Source: Streptomyces sp. NBC_01571
Lineage (GTDB): Bacteria; Actinomycetota; Actinomycetes; Streptomycetales; Streptomycetaceae
Assembly (NCBI RefSeq): GCF_026339875.1
Contig: NZ_JAPEPZ010000001.1
Span: 372,001-436,000 of the forward strand
Reading direction: 5' to 3'
DNA: 64,000 bases
Positions 8,765 through 17,678 of this stretch are shown here, piece after piece; position 1 is the stretch's first letter, and each line of letters begins with the position of its first letter. The position numbers and the translations under genes are program-made. The notes beneath the pieces are model-generated. The model saw only the letters and a program-made list of their open reading frames with translations, did no database searches and was not told the origin of the DNA.

Positions 8765-8985
8765 CAGGACACCCGCGCAGCAGCCGACACCGGCACGACC
8801 ACCTGGCCCGACCCTGCGCCCATGAGCAGCCGCGACCTGTACGAGAGCCAGCAGCACGGTCACGCCGCGTGACCCGGTTCCTCACCCCGCAAGACCTTCT
8901 GCAGATCGCGCAAGCCCTCCCCGGCGATCCGGCCTGTCGCGACCTGGGCGTCCTGGTGCAGTCGACCATCGAAGCTCGACGGACT
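8765..8985 (+). pseudogene. remnant of a toxin-antitoxin pair with a Doc-like toxin start
   Basis: One frame ends RDLYESQQHGHAA with a TGA at 8870-8872; this overlaps a GTG at 8869 that opens TRFLTPQDLLQIAQALPGDP and CRDLGVLVQS. The second reading matches the N-terminus of Doc/Fic-type death-on-curing toxins (xTRxLTxxDxLxIAxxxxGxPxVRDxGLL), and the overlapping stop/start is the normal antitoxin-toxin arrangement. The toxin is cut after about 35-40 residues, before the HxFxxGNKR active site, so it cannot be functional. Only the tail of the presumed antitoxin is seen. Confidence 0.4.
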
Positions 8986-9049
8986 CTCCGCACTGGTCAC
9001 GGGCGGCTCGCGCGGGCTTGGGCTGCTTCTGTCTGCGCGGCTGCCGGGT

Positions 9050-9719
9050 GACCGGCGAGGCTGCTGGAACACGTCCAGGTCCGCGACGACGTGGTGGGCC
9101 GGGTGGAGTGGACCATCGCCGTCGACTCCACGGTCAACCGGGCCCACCAGCACGCCGCCGGCGCCCGCAAAAAGGGGCCGCAGACGAGGACGAACTGGAA
9201 GATCCGGGCCGCTCGCAGACGCGCCAGGCCCTCGGCCGGTCCCGAGGAGGGCTGACCACCAAGGTCCACCTCGCCGTCGACGGTCGGGGTCTGCCGCTGT
9301 CGATCGTGCTCACCCCGGGCAATGTCAACGACGCCACCGCGTTCGCCGATGTCCTCGACGCGATCCGCATCCCGCGCTCCGGCACGGGCCGCCCTCGCAC
9401 GACTCCGGAACGCGTGCTGGGCGACAAGGCCTACTCCAGCAGTGCTATCCACCACCTGCTGCGGCGCAGGGGCATCGCTGGAACGATCCCCGAGCGCCGC
9501 GACCAAGCGGCCAACCGCCGCCGCCGAGGGCGCCTCGGTGGCCGCCCGCCCGCCTTCGACAAGGAAATCTACCGCGGCCGCAACGTAGTCGAACGGTGCT
9601 TCGCCCGCCTCAAGCAGTTCCGTGCGATCGCCGCACGCTTCGACAAACTCGCCGACCGCTACCGCTCCGGACTCGTCCTGGCCTCTCTGATCCTCTGGCT
9701 CCGCGATCCAGCCACGTGA
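9050..9719 (+). pseudogene. IS5-family transposase, 5'-truncated
   Basis: A DDE transposase missing its N-terminal DNA-binding part. The first frame reads GRVEWTIAVDSTVNRAHQHA (catalytic D in VDST), then shifts by -1 over CGCAAAAAGGGG at 9166-9177 into ALGRSRGGLTTKVHLAVDGR, LGDKAYSSS (second D) and NVVERCFARLKQFRAIA (E). IS5-family elements often make a fused transposase by frameshifting, so the shift itself may be natural; loss of the first ~90 residues is not, as the frame is closed by a TGA at 9049. No clear left terminal repeat was found. Confidence 0.8.
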
Positions 9720-9723
9720 TCAC

Positions 9724-10182
9724 TTAGGACATGTCCCGGCTGCCCGTCGGGCGGCCAGCACTGCTTGACTGCTCAACTGCCCGGCGAACGGCGGCGCGGA
9801 GTTTTTCTTCGGGCTCATTCCGCCTGAGCACGGTTTTGAGGGAAGAGGGTGCTGCAGCCCGCACATCGGGATCCGGATCGGAGAGTGCGGCGACGATGAT
9901 CGGCGCGTGAGCCACGGCGTCGGGGCCGAAGATGCCGAGGCCCTCGATCCCCGCGCGCCGCAACATCGCTTCCGGTGCCGCCGTAGCCGCCACGAGTAGT
10001 TCAAGGGCCTCAGCTGGTGCCTCCGCGCACACCTTCGCCAGGCCGGACAGCGCCTGCTCGAATTCTGCGGTGTCGGAAGGAGAAGCCATGGCGAGTTGCT
10101 TCAGCGCCTCACTCACCGCCGACGGACGGGTCGCAAAACAGCGATCCTGGTCGCCCCGGGCGGGGGCGGTGTCGTTGTCCAT
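9724..10182 (-). CDS. HEAT-repeat-like protein
   Basis: A 152-aa soluble alpha-helical protein from MDNDTAP at 10182. LLVAATAAPEAMLRRAGIEG and IIVAALSDPDPDVRAAAPSS are HEAT/PBS-lyase-type repeats; such proteins usually serve as protein-binding scaffolds. Its stop at 9724 is only five bases from the transposase stop, so the last few residues may derive from an insertion junction. A longer in-frame extension to 10233 is less likely. Function unknown. Confidence 0.6.
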   Translation of the reverse strand: MDNDTAPARGDQDRCFATRPSAVSEALKQLAMASPSDTAEFEQALSGLAKVCAEAPAEALELLVAATAAPEAMLRRAGIEGLGIFGPDAVAHAPIIVAALSDPDPDVRAAAPSSLKTVLRRNEPEEKLRAAVRRAVEQSSSAGRPTGSRDMS

Positions 10183-10423
10183 TCGGTCATCCTGCCAGCA
10201 GCCGAGGCCCGGTTCCCAGAACCGGGGAGCCAACTGGCCCGGTTCAGGGTGCCGAGCCGCCCGGATAGTTCGTGTCGCCGCAGTGGGCGGCCTTCTGGCT
10301 CTTCAGGCTACGGACCACACGGCTTCGTGAGCCAGCTGGAAGATCATTTGTCAGACACCGCCTAGTTACGCCTAGTTAGCCTCCCTTTGCGGTGGGCGGA
10401 CCGCCGCAGAGGAGGACAGAGAC

Positions 10424-10663
10424 ATGCGATCTCGACTCGTGGCCTCAGCCGCCACGGCAACCACCTTCGCGGCTCTGGCGCTGACGCTCGGGCTCGGGGG
10501 AACGGCCCACGCCGCCACCCGGAGCCCCGTCACCGCGGCGGAGTGCAGCGCGACCGGCGGCCTGGTCGTCCCGCTGGGTCTGGTCGGAGCCGTCTGCGTC
10601 CGGCTGGGCCCCAACGGCTGGGTCGACGCGGACTCGGCGCAGATCACGGACATCCACTTGTGA
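10424..10663 (+). CDS. small secreted protein
   Basis: A 79-aa precursor with a classic Sec signal peptide (MRSRLVAS...ALTLGLGGTAHA, cleavage expected after residue ~30), leaving a mature peptide of about 49 residues with two cysteines (in AECSAT and GAVCVRL) that could form a disulfide. GAGGAGG lies just upstream of the ATG. No family recognised. Confidence 0.65.
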   Translation: MRSRLVASAATATTFAALALTLGLGGTAHAATRSPVTAAECSATGGLVVPLGLVGAVCVRLGPNGWVDADSAQITDIHL

Positions 10664-10840
10664 TCAGCCCGTCCAGCAGCGGCACGCGCGGATACCGGAG
10701 CCGCGCCAGTCTTCGGCTTCCGTTTCGGCTCCGGTGACCTCCTCCAGGGGATCCAGGCGTCTCCTGGTCCTCCGCGGAAGGGGCACGGGCGGATCGGCCC
10801 GGGATGACGGCGGGCACCTTTCGCCGAGCGAAGCGGAAGG

Positions 10841-11203
10841 TCAGTCGCCGGGGACGGTGATGGTCACGGTCGCACCCGGCTTCAGTGTGGAGTGGGGGGC
10901 CGGGGACTGGGCGGTCACCTCGAGGGAGTCGTCACCGATCTCGGAGTCGTCGGTGAAGGCCATGCCGTAGTCCAGCTCGGCGAGTCGGTTGCGTGCGTCG
11001 GCGACGGTCAGTCCGGTGAGGTCGGGAACGATGCCCTTCGCGGCGGTGGGGCTCGGCTTGCCGTGGGACGTCGGGGAGACCGTGGCCGGTGCTGTCGAGC
11101 CGCCGTCGTCGTCCTGACAGGCGACCAGTGGGCCGAGCGCGAGCAGCAGCGTGGCGACGCGGAGGGCGGCGAGGCGGACAGGACGAGGGCGGACGTGGTG
11201 CAT
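10841..11203 (-). CDS. PASTA-domain lipoprotein
   Basis: A 120-aa precursor starting MHHVRPRP at 11203 after a GGGGAG. The signal peptide ends in a lipobox (LGPLVAC), followed by an acidic and Ser/Thr/Pro-rich spacer and one PASTA domain (IVPDLTGLTVADARNRLAEL ... PGATVTITVPGD). PASTA domains bind peptidoglycan or muropeptides and usually occur in serine kinases and penicillin-binding proteins; a lone PASTA on a lipid anchor may act as a cell-wall sensor or binder. Confidence 0.75.
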   Translation of the reverse strand: MHHVRPRPVRLAALRVATLLLALGPLVACQDDDGGSTAPATVSPTSHGKPSPTAAKGIVPDLTGLTVADARNRLAELDYGMAFTDDSEIGDDSLEVTAQSPAPHSTLKPGATVTITVPGD

Positions 11204-11436
11204 GAAGGACTCCCCGTGAATGACGCCCATGGACGTTCCGTGGCGTGCCGGATCTCAGGGTGGCGGGCCGCCGACGCCCGGCGCCATACGCAGAGCTGCG
11301 TAGCCCCTCGACCATGGAGAACAGCTGCTCGAACGGCGCTGTGATCTCCCGGCTCCTGAGGCAGAACAGCACCAGCGGCACCTGCCGACAGCTCCGGCGG
11401 TACCGTCCGGCGAGTTCCTCCTCCTCGGACGCGACA

Positions 11437-11471
11437 GTACGGGACCGCCCTCGCGGAGGGAGGCCCCGTAC
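11437..11471 (-). terminator. nested hairpin after the GH87 gene
   Basis: GTACGGG (11437-11443) pairs with CCCGTAC (11465-11471), enclosing an inner CCCTC-GCG-GAGGG stem at 11448-11460. It begins 21 bases beyond the stop codon of the minus-strand GH87 gene and fits a factor-independent terminator. Confidence 0.5.
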
Positions 11472-11491
11472 CGTTCGTCACTGTTCGGAAC

Positions 11492-14400
11492 TCACTCGAT
11501 GTTGATCTTGAACGTGCTGGTCGTGTTGCGGACGTCCTGCGCGTTGCCGCTCATCCGCAGGTTGCGGAAGGTGGCTTCACCGACGGCGGGACCCTGACCC
11601 GGCTCCGGCAGCTCGTTGGCCCAGATGCCGAATCCGGACTTGGCGTCGAAGGCGTCCCCGCTCTTCTTGGAGTTGGTGATGGAGATGTCGGTGAAGATCG
11701 TGTCCTTCACCGGGAACTGCGGTTGGCCACCGACGTAGTTGGTCTGGAACATCACGCCTCCATACGTGGAGTCGTCGATGTCGACGTCGTTGACCCGTAT
11801 CCCCTGGAAGACCTTGGAGGCGGAGAACGCCCAGATGGCGGGGAAGACCTGCGAGCCCCAGAAGTGGCCGCCCGTCCTGTCCAGGGAGACGTTCTCGATC
11901 GTCGTGGGGTCGGTCCCGAAACCGTTCATCGGGTAGCCGAAGTCCAGCGAGGAGATCGTGATGCCGGAGTAGACCAGGGTGTCGGCGACACGGATGTTGC
12001 GGAAGGTGTTGGCGTAGCCGCCGTAGACGGCGATACCGGCCGCTCTCCAGGTGAGCGTCGACGTCAGGTTCTCGTAGAGGTTGTTCTTCTCGTCGGCGCC
12101 GCCGGCGTCGATCGCCGAGAACAGCGCGAAGCTGTCGTCGCCCGTGGCCCGGGCGTCGTTGTTGACGACGTGGTTGTCCGTGGAACCGTTCGTCATGTTG
12201 ATGCCGTCGGCGAACGTGTCACGGATACGGGAGTTCTTGATGGTCATGTTGTCGGTGTTGGCGCCCCAGTAGAGACACACCATGTGCTCGACCCAGATGT
12301 TGTCGATGGTGATGTCGGAGACGTTGGAGAAGTCGAACACCTTGCCCGGGCCGTCGATCCGGGACGTGTAGTTGCCGAAGTAGGAGAAGCCGGCGAACGT
12401 CGAGCCCTTGGCGCTCGCCTCGGCCCGGAAGCCGATGTCCGTGTTCTCCTGCGAGGAGGGGGCGTGGAAGCGGGTGAACCACGGTCCGGCACCGACGACC
12501 TGGACCGCCTTGCCGTAGACCTGGAACTTGCTGGAGGTCTCGTAGTCACCGGCGGGCAGGTAGACGCCGACGAGCTTGCCCGTGGTGTCCATACGGACCT
12601 TGTCGAGCGCGTTCTGCACGTCCTGGTGCGCGAAGCCGGCCGGGACCGTGTAGGCGGCCGGGTCCGGGTTCGCGGCGGCCGTCGCCTGCTCGGTGTTGAT
12701 GAAGTCGATGTCGTAGTAGGAGGAGGAGTTGGCGGCGTCCTTCTGGAGCCGGATCCTGGAACCGGCCGGCACGGTCTTGCCGAGCAGCAGGTTCGCCTCG
12801 TCGTAGATGTGGCGCGGAGCACCGGAGCCGGGCGAGTTGCCGGGCGCGGTCTCGTTGCCGTAGAGCCAGGCGTACTTCGACGTGAGGTCGATCGCCTTCA
12901 GGAACTGGCCGTCCACGTAGACGTCGAGTGTCGTGTCGGTGCCGTCCGGGATCGAGAATCGGGTCACCAGGCTGTTGGTCGCCGCGCGCGTGGTCCACTC
13001 GACGTACTGGCCGGTCCCGGTGAGGGTCACCGCCTTGCGGCCGCTCGCCTCGCCGGCCGCGTCGCCGATGGTCCGGTTCGGGCCGACGACCTTGGCGCCG
13101 CCTCCGACCGTGCCGTCCTCGGCCTCGTACATGTCGTACGGCATGTCCGCGCCGCGGCCGATGAACAGGGGCTGGGTGGTGGTGTTGTTGGCGCGCTTGA
13201 CCGGAAGTTCGTTGGCGTCGTCGGCGATGACCGTCTTGACGGTGTACTTGCCGTTGGCGCCCGTCCACGAACCGAGGCTCACCGGAGCGGTCGTCTGGCC
13301 CGAGGCGATGACGCCGCTGTAGGAGCCGCTGAGCGTCTTGACGGTCGCGCCCTTGGAATCCTGAATCGTCAAGGTGACGCCGTGGGAACCGGAGGCCGAG
13401 TCCGTCGTGCCCTGGTTCTTGATCGCGACGGTGAACTTGACGTCGTCACCCGCCGAGGCGCTGGACGGAGTCCAGGAAACCGGCGCCGCGACCAGGTCGG
13501 AGCTGGAGACGGGCTTGACGACGAGGGCGTCCGAGCGGGTGAAGACGTTGTTCGCGTCGTTCTGCTCGATGACCTTGTTCGACGGGTCCACCTCGGCGCC
13601 GACCGGGTAACTGCCCGCGTCCCGGGCGCCGATGCTCGCGGTGACCGTCTTCGTCTCACCCGCGGCGAGGGCGGGGACGTCCGCCGTGGCGACCTTCGTT
13701 CCCCCCAGGGTGAAGTTCAGGTCGGTGGCCTTGGCCGCCTTGGTGCCGCTGTTGGTCACGGTCGCGGTGAGGCTGACGGCGTCGGACTCGACGGGAGCCG
13801 AGGGCGTGTTCGTGATGCCGGTGACCTTGAGGTCCGGGTTGGCGGCGGGGGTGCCGATGACCTGGAACTCGGCGACCTGCGCGCCCGGAGCGCCGGTGTT
13901 GGAGGTGAACTTGAGCTGGATGTCGGCGGCGGAGCCGGAGACCGGGATGGTCACCGTGTTGCCGCTCGTCGGCGAGAACGTGTAGTCCTTCGCGGCCGCG
14001 AGGCTGGTGAAGGCCGTCGCGTCCTGGTCGCGGCCGAGCACCTGGATGTTCTGCGTGCGCGTCGACCAGGCCGCGTCCGGACTGAGCTTGACGACGACCT
14101 GGCTGAGGTCGGCGTTGGCGCCCAGCTTGGTGGTGAGGGTGGCCGGATAGGCGCCACCCCCGCTCTCCCAATAGGTGCTCGTCAGACCGTCGTTGGCGTT
14201 GGTGGCGACGTACGTGAAGGTGTACGAGGAAGCCTCGATCGGCTTGCCCTCGGCCAGGTTGGAGCCCCCGCCCGAGCCGGGCCTGGTGACGCTGTTGCTC
14301 GCCACCGACACGTTCCCGGCGGCGTCCTTCGCCTTCACGTAATAGGTGACCGTGGCCGCCGCCGACGGGGTGTCGGTGTACGTCAGGACGTCACCCGCGA

Positions 14401-15766
14401 CGGACTTGACCAGCTGGTCATTGGCGTAGACGTCGTAGCCGGTGACCTTGACGTTGTCGCTCGACGCCTGCCAGGTGAGCTTCACGTCGCTGCCGGACTG
14501 CGTGTAGGCGAGGTTGCCGGGCGCGGTGGGGGCCTGGGTGTCGCCGCCCGATCCCTTGCGGGTGACGCTGTTGCTGTTGGAGGAGACGTTGCCCGCGGCG
14601 TCCTTGGCCCGCACGAAGTACGTGATGTCGCTGCCGGCCGGCTGATTGTCGGTGTACGTCAGGACGTTCCCGGCGACGCTCGCCCGCAACTGGCCGTTGG
14701 CGTAGATGTCGTAGCCGGTGACATCCGTGTCATCGCTCGCGGCGCCCCAGGCCAGCTTGATCTGCCCGGTGGCCGGCTCGGTGTAGCTCAGGTTCGACGG
14801 CGCCGTGGGCGCCTGGATGTCGCCGGTCGCCGGCCCGTAGACCTCGAGTTCGGACAACTGCCCTGCCGGCCAGCCGGTGTTGGCCGTGATCAGCACGCGC
14901 ACGTACCGGGTCGTGGTGGTGTCGAAGCTGATGGTCGCCGACTGGTCGTCGCCGCTGTCGAAGGTGTACGCCTTCGAGGCCGTCAGGTCCGTGAAGTTCT
15001 GGTTGTCGGTGGAACCCTGGACCTTGAGCGTCTGACTGCGGCTCGGCCATCCGCTGGGCAGCCGCAGGGCCACCTGGTTCACCTTGACCGAGGACCCGAG
15101 GTCGACCTGGAGCCACTGCGGGAAGGCGTTGTTCGTGCTCTCCCAGTAGGTGGCCCGGTTGCCGTCACCGGCGTTGCCCGCGCCGTAGACGTCGGCGTGC
15201 CCACTCTCGCTGAAGGGCTTGCCCTGGGCGAGGTTGGGGGTCGAGGCGGCGGTCGTGAGGACCTGCATCTCGGCGAGCTGAGCGGTGGAGGCGACCGAGT
15301 TCTTGCTGAAGTCCGCTCGTACGTAACGCGCGAGGGTCGCGGGGAAGGAGACCTTCACCGTGTTGCCGTTGCCGGGGCTGAAGACGTACTGCGCCGACGA
15401 CTTGAGCGTGGCGAAGCTCTTTCCGTCGGCGCTGCCTTGAAGCGCAAGCGTCTGTTTGCGGGTCTGCCAGGCCTCGGGCAGACGCAGCACGACCTGGCGG
15501 ACGCGCTTGGTCCGGCCGAGGTCCGTCTGCACCCACTGGGCCGACTTCTTCCCGGCTTGCCAATAGGTGTCGGCGTCACCGTCGGTGACGCTGGCGGCCG
15601 TGTGTGCGCCGAGGGCGCTGCCGGCCTTGGTCGCGGCGTCCGCGGCGGCGTTGGGGCCGCCCGCCGCGTGGGCACCGATGGCGGGCATGCCTAGCACCAT
15701 GACGGAGGAGGCGAGCACAGCGGTTGCTGCGCGCCGTCTCCAGGATCTGGGCTTGTGTCGAGTCAT
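11492..15766 (-). CDS. secreted multidomain GH87-type alpha-1,3-glucanase (mycodextranase)
   Basis: A 1424-aa secreted enzyme. After a signal peptide (cleavage near HAAGG, residue ~35) come two F5/8C (discoidin) carbohydrate-binding modules (~35-170 and ~178-312), two fibronectin III domains (~316-408 and ~410-498), a third F5/8C-like module (~500-640), two CARDB-like domains (~640-750 and ~752-870), a CBM35-like module opening with YEAEDGTVGG (~875-1020) and a right-handed beta-helix to the end. The helix contains FADGINMTNGSTDN and ARATGDDSFALF and ends GFGIWANELPEPGQGPA, patterns I associate with GH87 mycodextranase/alpha-1,3-glucanase. D1187, D1210 and D1211 are the candidate catalytic acids. 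The substrate is probably fungal-wall or dental-type alpha-1,3-glucan. Some other beta-helix glycanase is the main alternative. Confidence 0.75.
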   Translation of the reverse strand: MTRHKPRSWRRRAATAVLASSVMVLGMPAIGAHAAGGPNAAADAATKAGSALGAHTAASVTDGDADTYWQAGKKSAQWVQTDLGRTKRVRQVVLRLPEAWQTRKQTLALQGSADGKSFATLKSSAQYVFSPGNGNTVKVSFPATLARYVRADFSKNSVASTAQLAEMQVLTTAASTPNLAQGKPFSESGHADVYGAGNAGDGNRATYWESTNNAFPQWLQVDLGSSVKVNQVALRLPSGWPSRSQTLKVQGSTDNQNFTDLTASKAYTFDSGDDQSATISFDTTTTRYVRVLITANTGWPAGQLSELEVYGPATGDIQAPTAPSNLSYTEPATGQIKLAWGAASDDTDVTGYDIYANGQLRASVAGNVLTYTDNQPAGSDITYFVRAKDAAGNVSSNSNSVTRKGSGGDTQAPTAPGNLAYTQSGSDVKLTWQASSDNVKVTGYDVYANDQLVKSVAGDVLTYTDTPSAAATVTYYVKAKDAAGNVSVASNSVTRPGSGGGSNLAEGKPIEASSYTFTYVATNANDGLTSTYWESGGGAYPATLTTKLGANADLSQVVVKLSPDAAWSTRTQNIQVLGRDQDATAFTSLAAAKDYTFSPTSGNTVTIPVSGSAADIQLKFTSNTGAPGAQVAEFQVIGTPAANPDLKVTGITNTPSAPVESDAVSLTATVTNSGTKAAKATDLNFTLGGTKVATADVPALAAGETKTVTASIGARDAGSYPVGAEVDPSNKVIEQNDANNVFTRSDALVVKPVSSSDLVAAPVSWTPSSASAGDDVKFTVAIKNQGTTDSASGSHGVTLTIQDSKGATVKTLSGSYSGVIASGQTTAPVSLGSWTGANGKYTVKTVIADDANELPVKRANNTTTQPLFIGRGADMPYDMYEAEDGTVGGGAKVVGPNRTIGDAAGEASGRKAVTLTGTGQYVEWTTRAATNSLVTRFSIPDGTDTTLDVYVDGQFLKAIDLTSKYAWLYGNETAPGNSPGSGAPRHIYDEANLLLGKTVPAGSRIRLQKDAANSSSYYDIDFINTEQATAAANPDPAAYTVPAGFAHQDVQNALDKVRMDTTGKLVGVYLPAGDYETSSKFQVYGKAVQVVGAGPWFTRFHAPSSQENTDIGFRAEASAKGSTFAGFSYFGNYTSRIDGPGKVFDFSNVSDITIDNIWVEHMVCLYWGANTDNMTIKNSRIRDTFADGINMTNGSTDNHVVNNDARATGDDSFALFSAIDAGGADEKNNLYENLTSTLTWRAAGIAVYGGYANTFRNIRVADTLVYSGITISSLDFGYPMNGFGTDPTTIENVSLDRTGGHFWGSQVFPAIWAFSASKVFQGIRVNDVDIDDSTYGGVMFQTNYVGGQPQFPVKDTIFTDISITNSKKSGDAFDAKSGFGIWANELPEPGQGPAVGEATFRNLRMSGNAQDVRNTTSTFKINIE

Positions 15767-16502
15767 GCGGGGTCACTCCCTGCGGAGGTTCGCGCGCCGG
15801 AGGGGGCGGCGAGGTCGGCTCGTTCCTGGGCAGAGCGGTGGCACGGTGGCGCGGTACGACAGAACGGCGGGAACTGCCCGCACAGAGATGCGTGATCTCC
15901 ACGCAGGCGGCGGTACGCAGCTTCTTGCGCTCTTTCATCGCAATATTGCAGAGCACTGTGAGTCCGTCTACTGTCAGGACGCCACAAGTTTCACCGACCG
16001 CACCCGCGCCTCAGTGATGGAGGAGCTGCGTGCGCAGCTTCCAGGCCGATGAACAGGGCAATGAGCACCCGCCGAGGGGAGTCGACGGCGAGACGCGGCC
16101 CGCGCACTACTTCCTTTGGAGATCCGGTACTTGGCATATCGAGGGCGTCTCGAACGTCCCCCTGAAACCGGCCGGTACCCGAGCCCGCGATGCCCGACCC
16201 CGGCGCCGGACCACGCCGAGCGGGGCCTTGCACGGCACGACGCAAGAGAACGCAAAAAGCGCAATTTCTTGCGTCGCATGCGCCGTCCTGAGGGCCTACC
16301 TCATGCGGAACTCGCAGCGGTTGGTTGCGGCTCCGGTCCACCGCAAGCGGGATGACCTCGCACCGGCTTCGCGCGACCGCCACTCCGGCGTGCGTGCTGT
16401 GAGGCTGAGACTTCCAGAACGCCGGACGGTCTCACCGGAAGGCGACTCCTGCACCGTCCACCGGTCGAGCCGATCCGGTCGGGCGAGCACCACGGATCAT
16501 GT
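15767..16502. other. 735-base non-coding region upstream of the GH87 gene
   Basis: No convincing gene. Small frames on both strands lack ribosome-binding sites and family character. The left part holds GCAATATTGC (15940-15949), a perfect 10-bp palindrome, and TTGCG/CGCAA (15925-15929 and 15939-15943), about 160-180 bases upstream of the GH87 ATG; these could be operator half-sites for a LacI-type regulator. The right part holds the long inverted repeat listed separately. Confidence 0.4.
16238..16276. repeat. inverted repeat, possible operator
   Basis: CGACGCAAGA (16238-16247) and TCTTGCGTCG (16267-16276) are exact reverse complements separated by 19 bases that themselves repeat the CGCAA/TTGCG theme (AACGCAAAAAGCGCAATT). 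The site is markedly AT-richer than its surroundings. It may be a regulator binding site or a small folded RNA; no gene starts close to it on either strand. Confidence 0.4.
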
Positions 16503-17013
16503 TCATCGCTCGGGCTGCCGCACGGGTTGCCGGGAGAGGGCCTGTTCAGTCCAGATGGTCTTGCCTGATCCGGTGCAGCGAGTGCCCCAGTGCTGGGCGA
16601 GCTGAGCGACGACGAACAGTCCACGGCCGCCTTCGTCGAGGGTTCGGGCGTGGCGGAGGTGCGGCGCCGCGGGACTCGCGTCCGAGACCTCGCAGGTGAG
16701 GAACCGGTCTTCGATGAGGCGCAGTCGCACCGGTGGAGTGCCGTGCCGGATGGCGTTGGTGACCAGCTCACTGACGATGATCTCGGTGGCGAGGGGCCGC
16801 GAACTCGCGGACGTGGCCGTACCCGAGTTCGCGGATACGGTGGTGCCCGATGTGCTGGACACGGTGGCCCGGTGGAGCGAACCCCGTGTTGACGCGTTGG
16901 ATGCGGAGGTTCGTGTCCACGATCACCAGCCCGACCGGCGCCTGCGCGAACAGGGCCTCCCACAGCGCCGAACCGACCTCGCCGCCAAGTCCACCGCCGC
17001 AGTTCCCGGCCAC
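16503..17013 (-). pseudogene. PAS / ATPase-domain regulator gene with internal deletion and inversion
   Basis: The minus strand first encodes a PAS start (SALWEALFAQAPVGLVIVDT at about 16970-16911, ending near 16879) and later the C-terminal HATPase domain (ATEIIVSELVTNAIRHG ... DEGGRGLFVVAQLAQHWGT, ~16790-16503). These are the two ends of the large PAS-GAF-PP2C-HATPase phosphatases of Streptomyces, but the GAF and PP2C domains are missing. Between them the plus strand, not the minus, reads RELADVAVPEFADTVVPDVL DTVARW (about 16799-16879), which is the linker normally found after PAS in the same proteins. A deletion combined with an inversion of the ~85-base central piece explains this. A 119-aa frame starting at 16862 remains open and could still make a free HATPase domain. 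Confidence 0.6.
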
Positions 17014-17678
17014 CCGCGCCTCCCCGGGCCTGCCGCCCTCTCCTCGGGTCAGCTCTCCGGCCCGCGTGCTCGGTGGGGCGGGCCGCGGCGGTACGTCCCA
17101 CGACGCCGGCGGCAGGTGTGCCGAGCGGTCCTCCGGGCTCCCGGCTCCGCTCGACCACCGTGCTGTTCGCGCTCCTGACGGGGAGGAGTTCTCGCCGCCT
17201 CATGGGCCGATCACCTCCGCTGATGCCCCGGCTCCCTGAACAAGCGGGGCCGCACCGACCGCGGACGCCGCACGGCCGCTTCCGGCACTTCCCGCGCTTC
17301 CCGCGCCGCACCGCGGGCGCACCACACCTCCAGGCTGCCCCCAGCCGTCGCGGCGCGCCAGCCGGCCAAGGCCGCATGCGGGAGCCGGCGTAGGGCGATC
17401 AAGGGGGCGATGTCCCCGTCGGTGGACATCCACCGCGTCGTGGAAATCCGATCGCCGCCGCGTCGGACGATTGACAGCCCGTCACGAACATCGAACTGTA
17501 TTCCGAAACGCCGGTACAGGACATTCACACTGCTGTCCAATGCCTACGGTATTCGAGTTGGATACTGAAGCGATCGGTTGAACAGTGACCGCTCAGGGCG
17601 TAGGACCTTGCTCCGAACAGCGAGGATGGCCGGCAGACGAGAGCCGTCGGTCCACTGTCAGCTGGGGAGCAAACCGCC
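17014..17678. other. 665-base region without a convincing gene
   Basis: A 109-aa minus-strand frame (17540-17211) and several shorter ones exist, but none shows a ribosome-binding site, a known family or a sensible composition. The right end, from about 17500, drops in GC and presumably holds the promoter of the ctaD copy; GGGGAG at 17664-17669 is its ribosome-binding site. Confidence 0.4.

Noticed and set aside
11723..15694. A 1323-codon open frame antisense to the GH87 gene
   Set aside because: Low-complexity Gly/Val/Arg/Asp product, an artefact of third-position GC in the real gene.
15991..16383. A 130-aa minus-strand frame upstream of the GH87 gene
   Set aside because: Overlaps the long inverted repeat, lacks a ribosome-binding site and shows no domain.
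17211..17540. A 109-aa minus-strand frame (SSVNVLYRRFGIQFDVRD...)
   Set aside because: No ribosome-binding site, no family resemblance and an Arg-rich second half; treated as chance.
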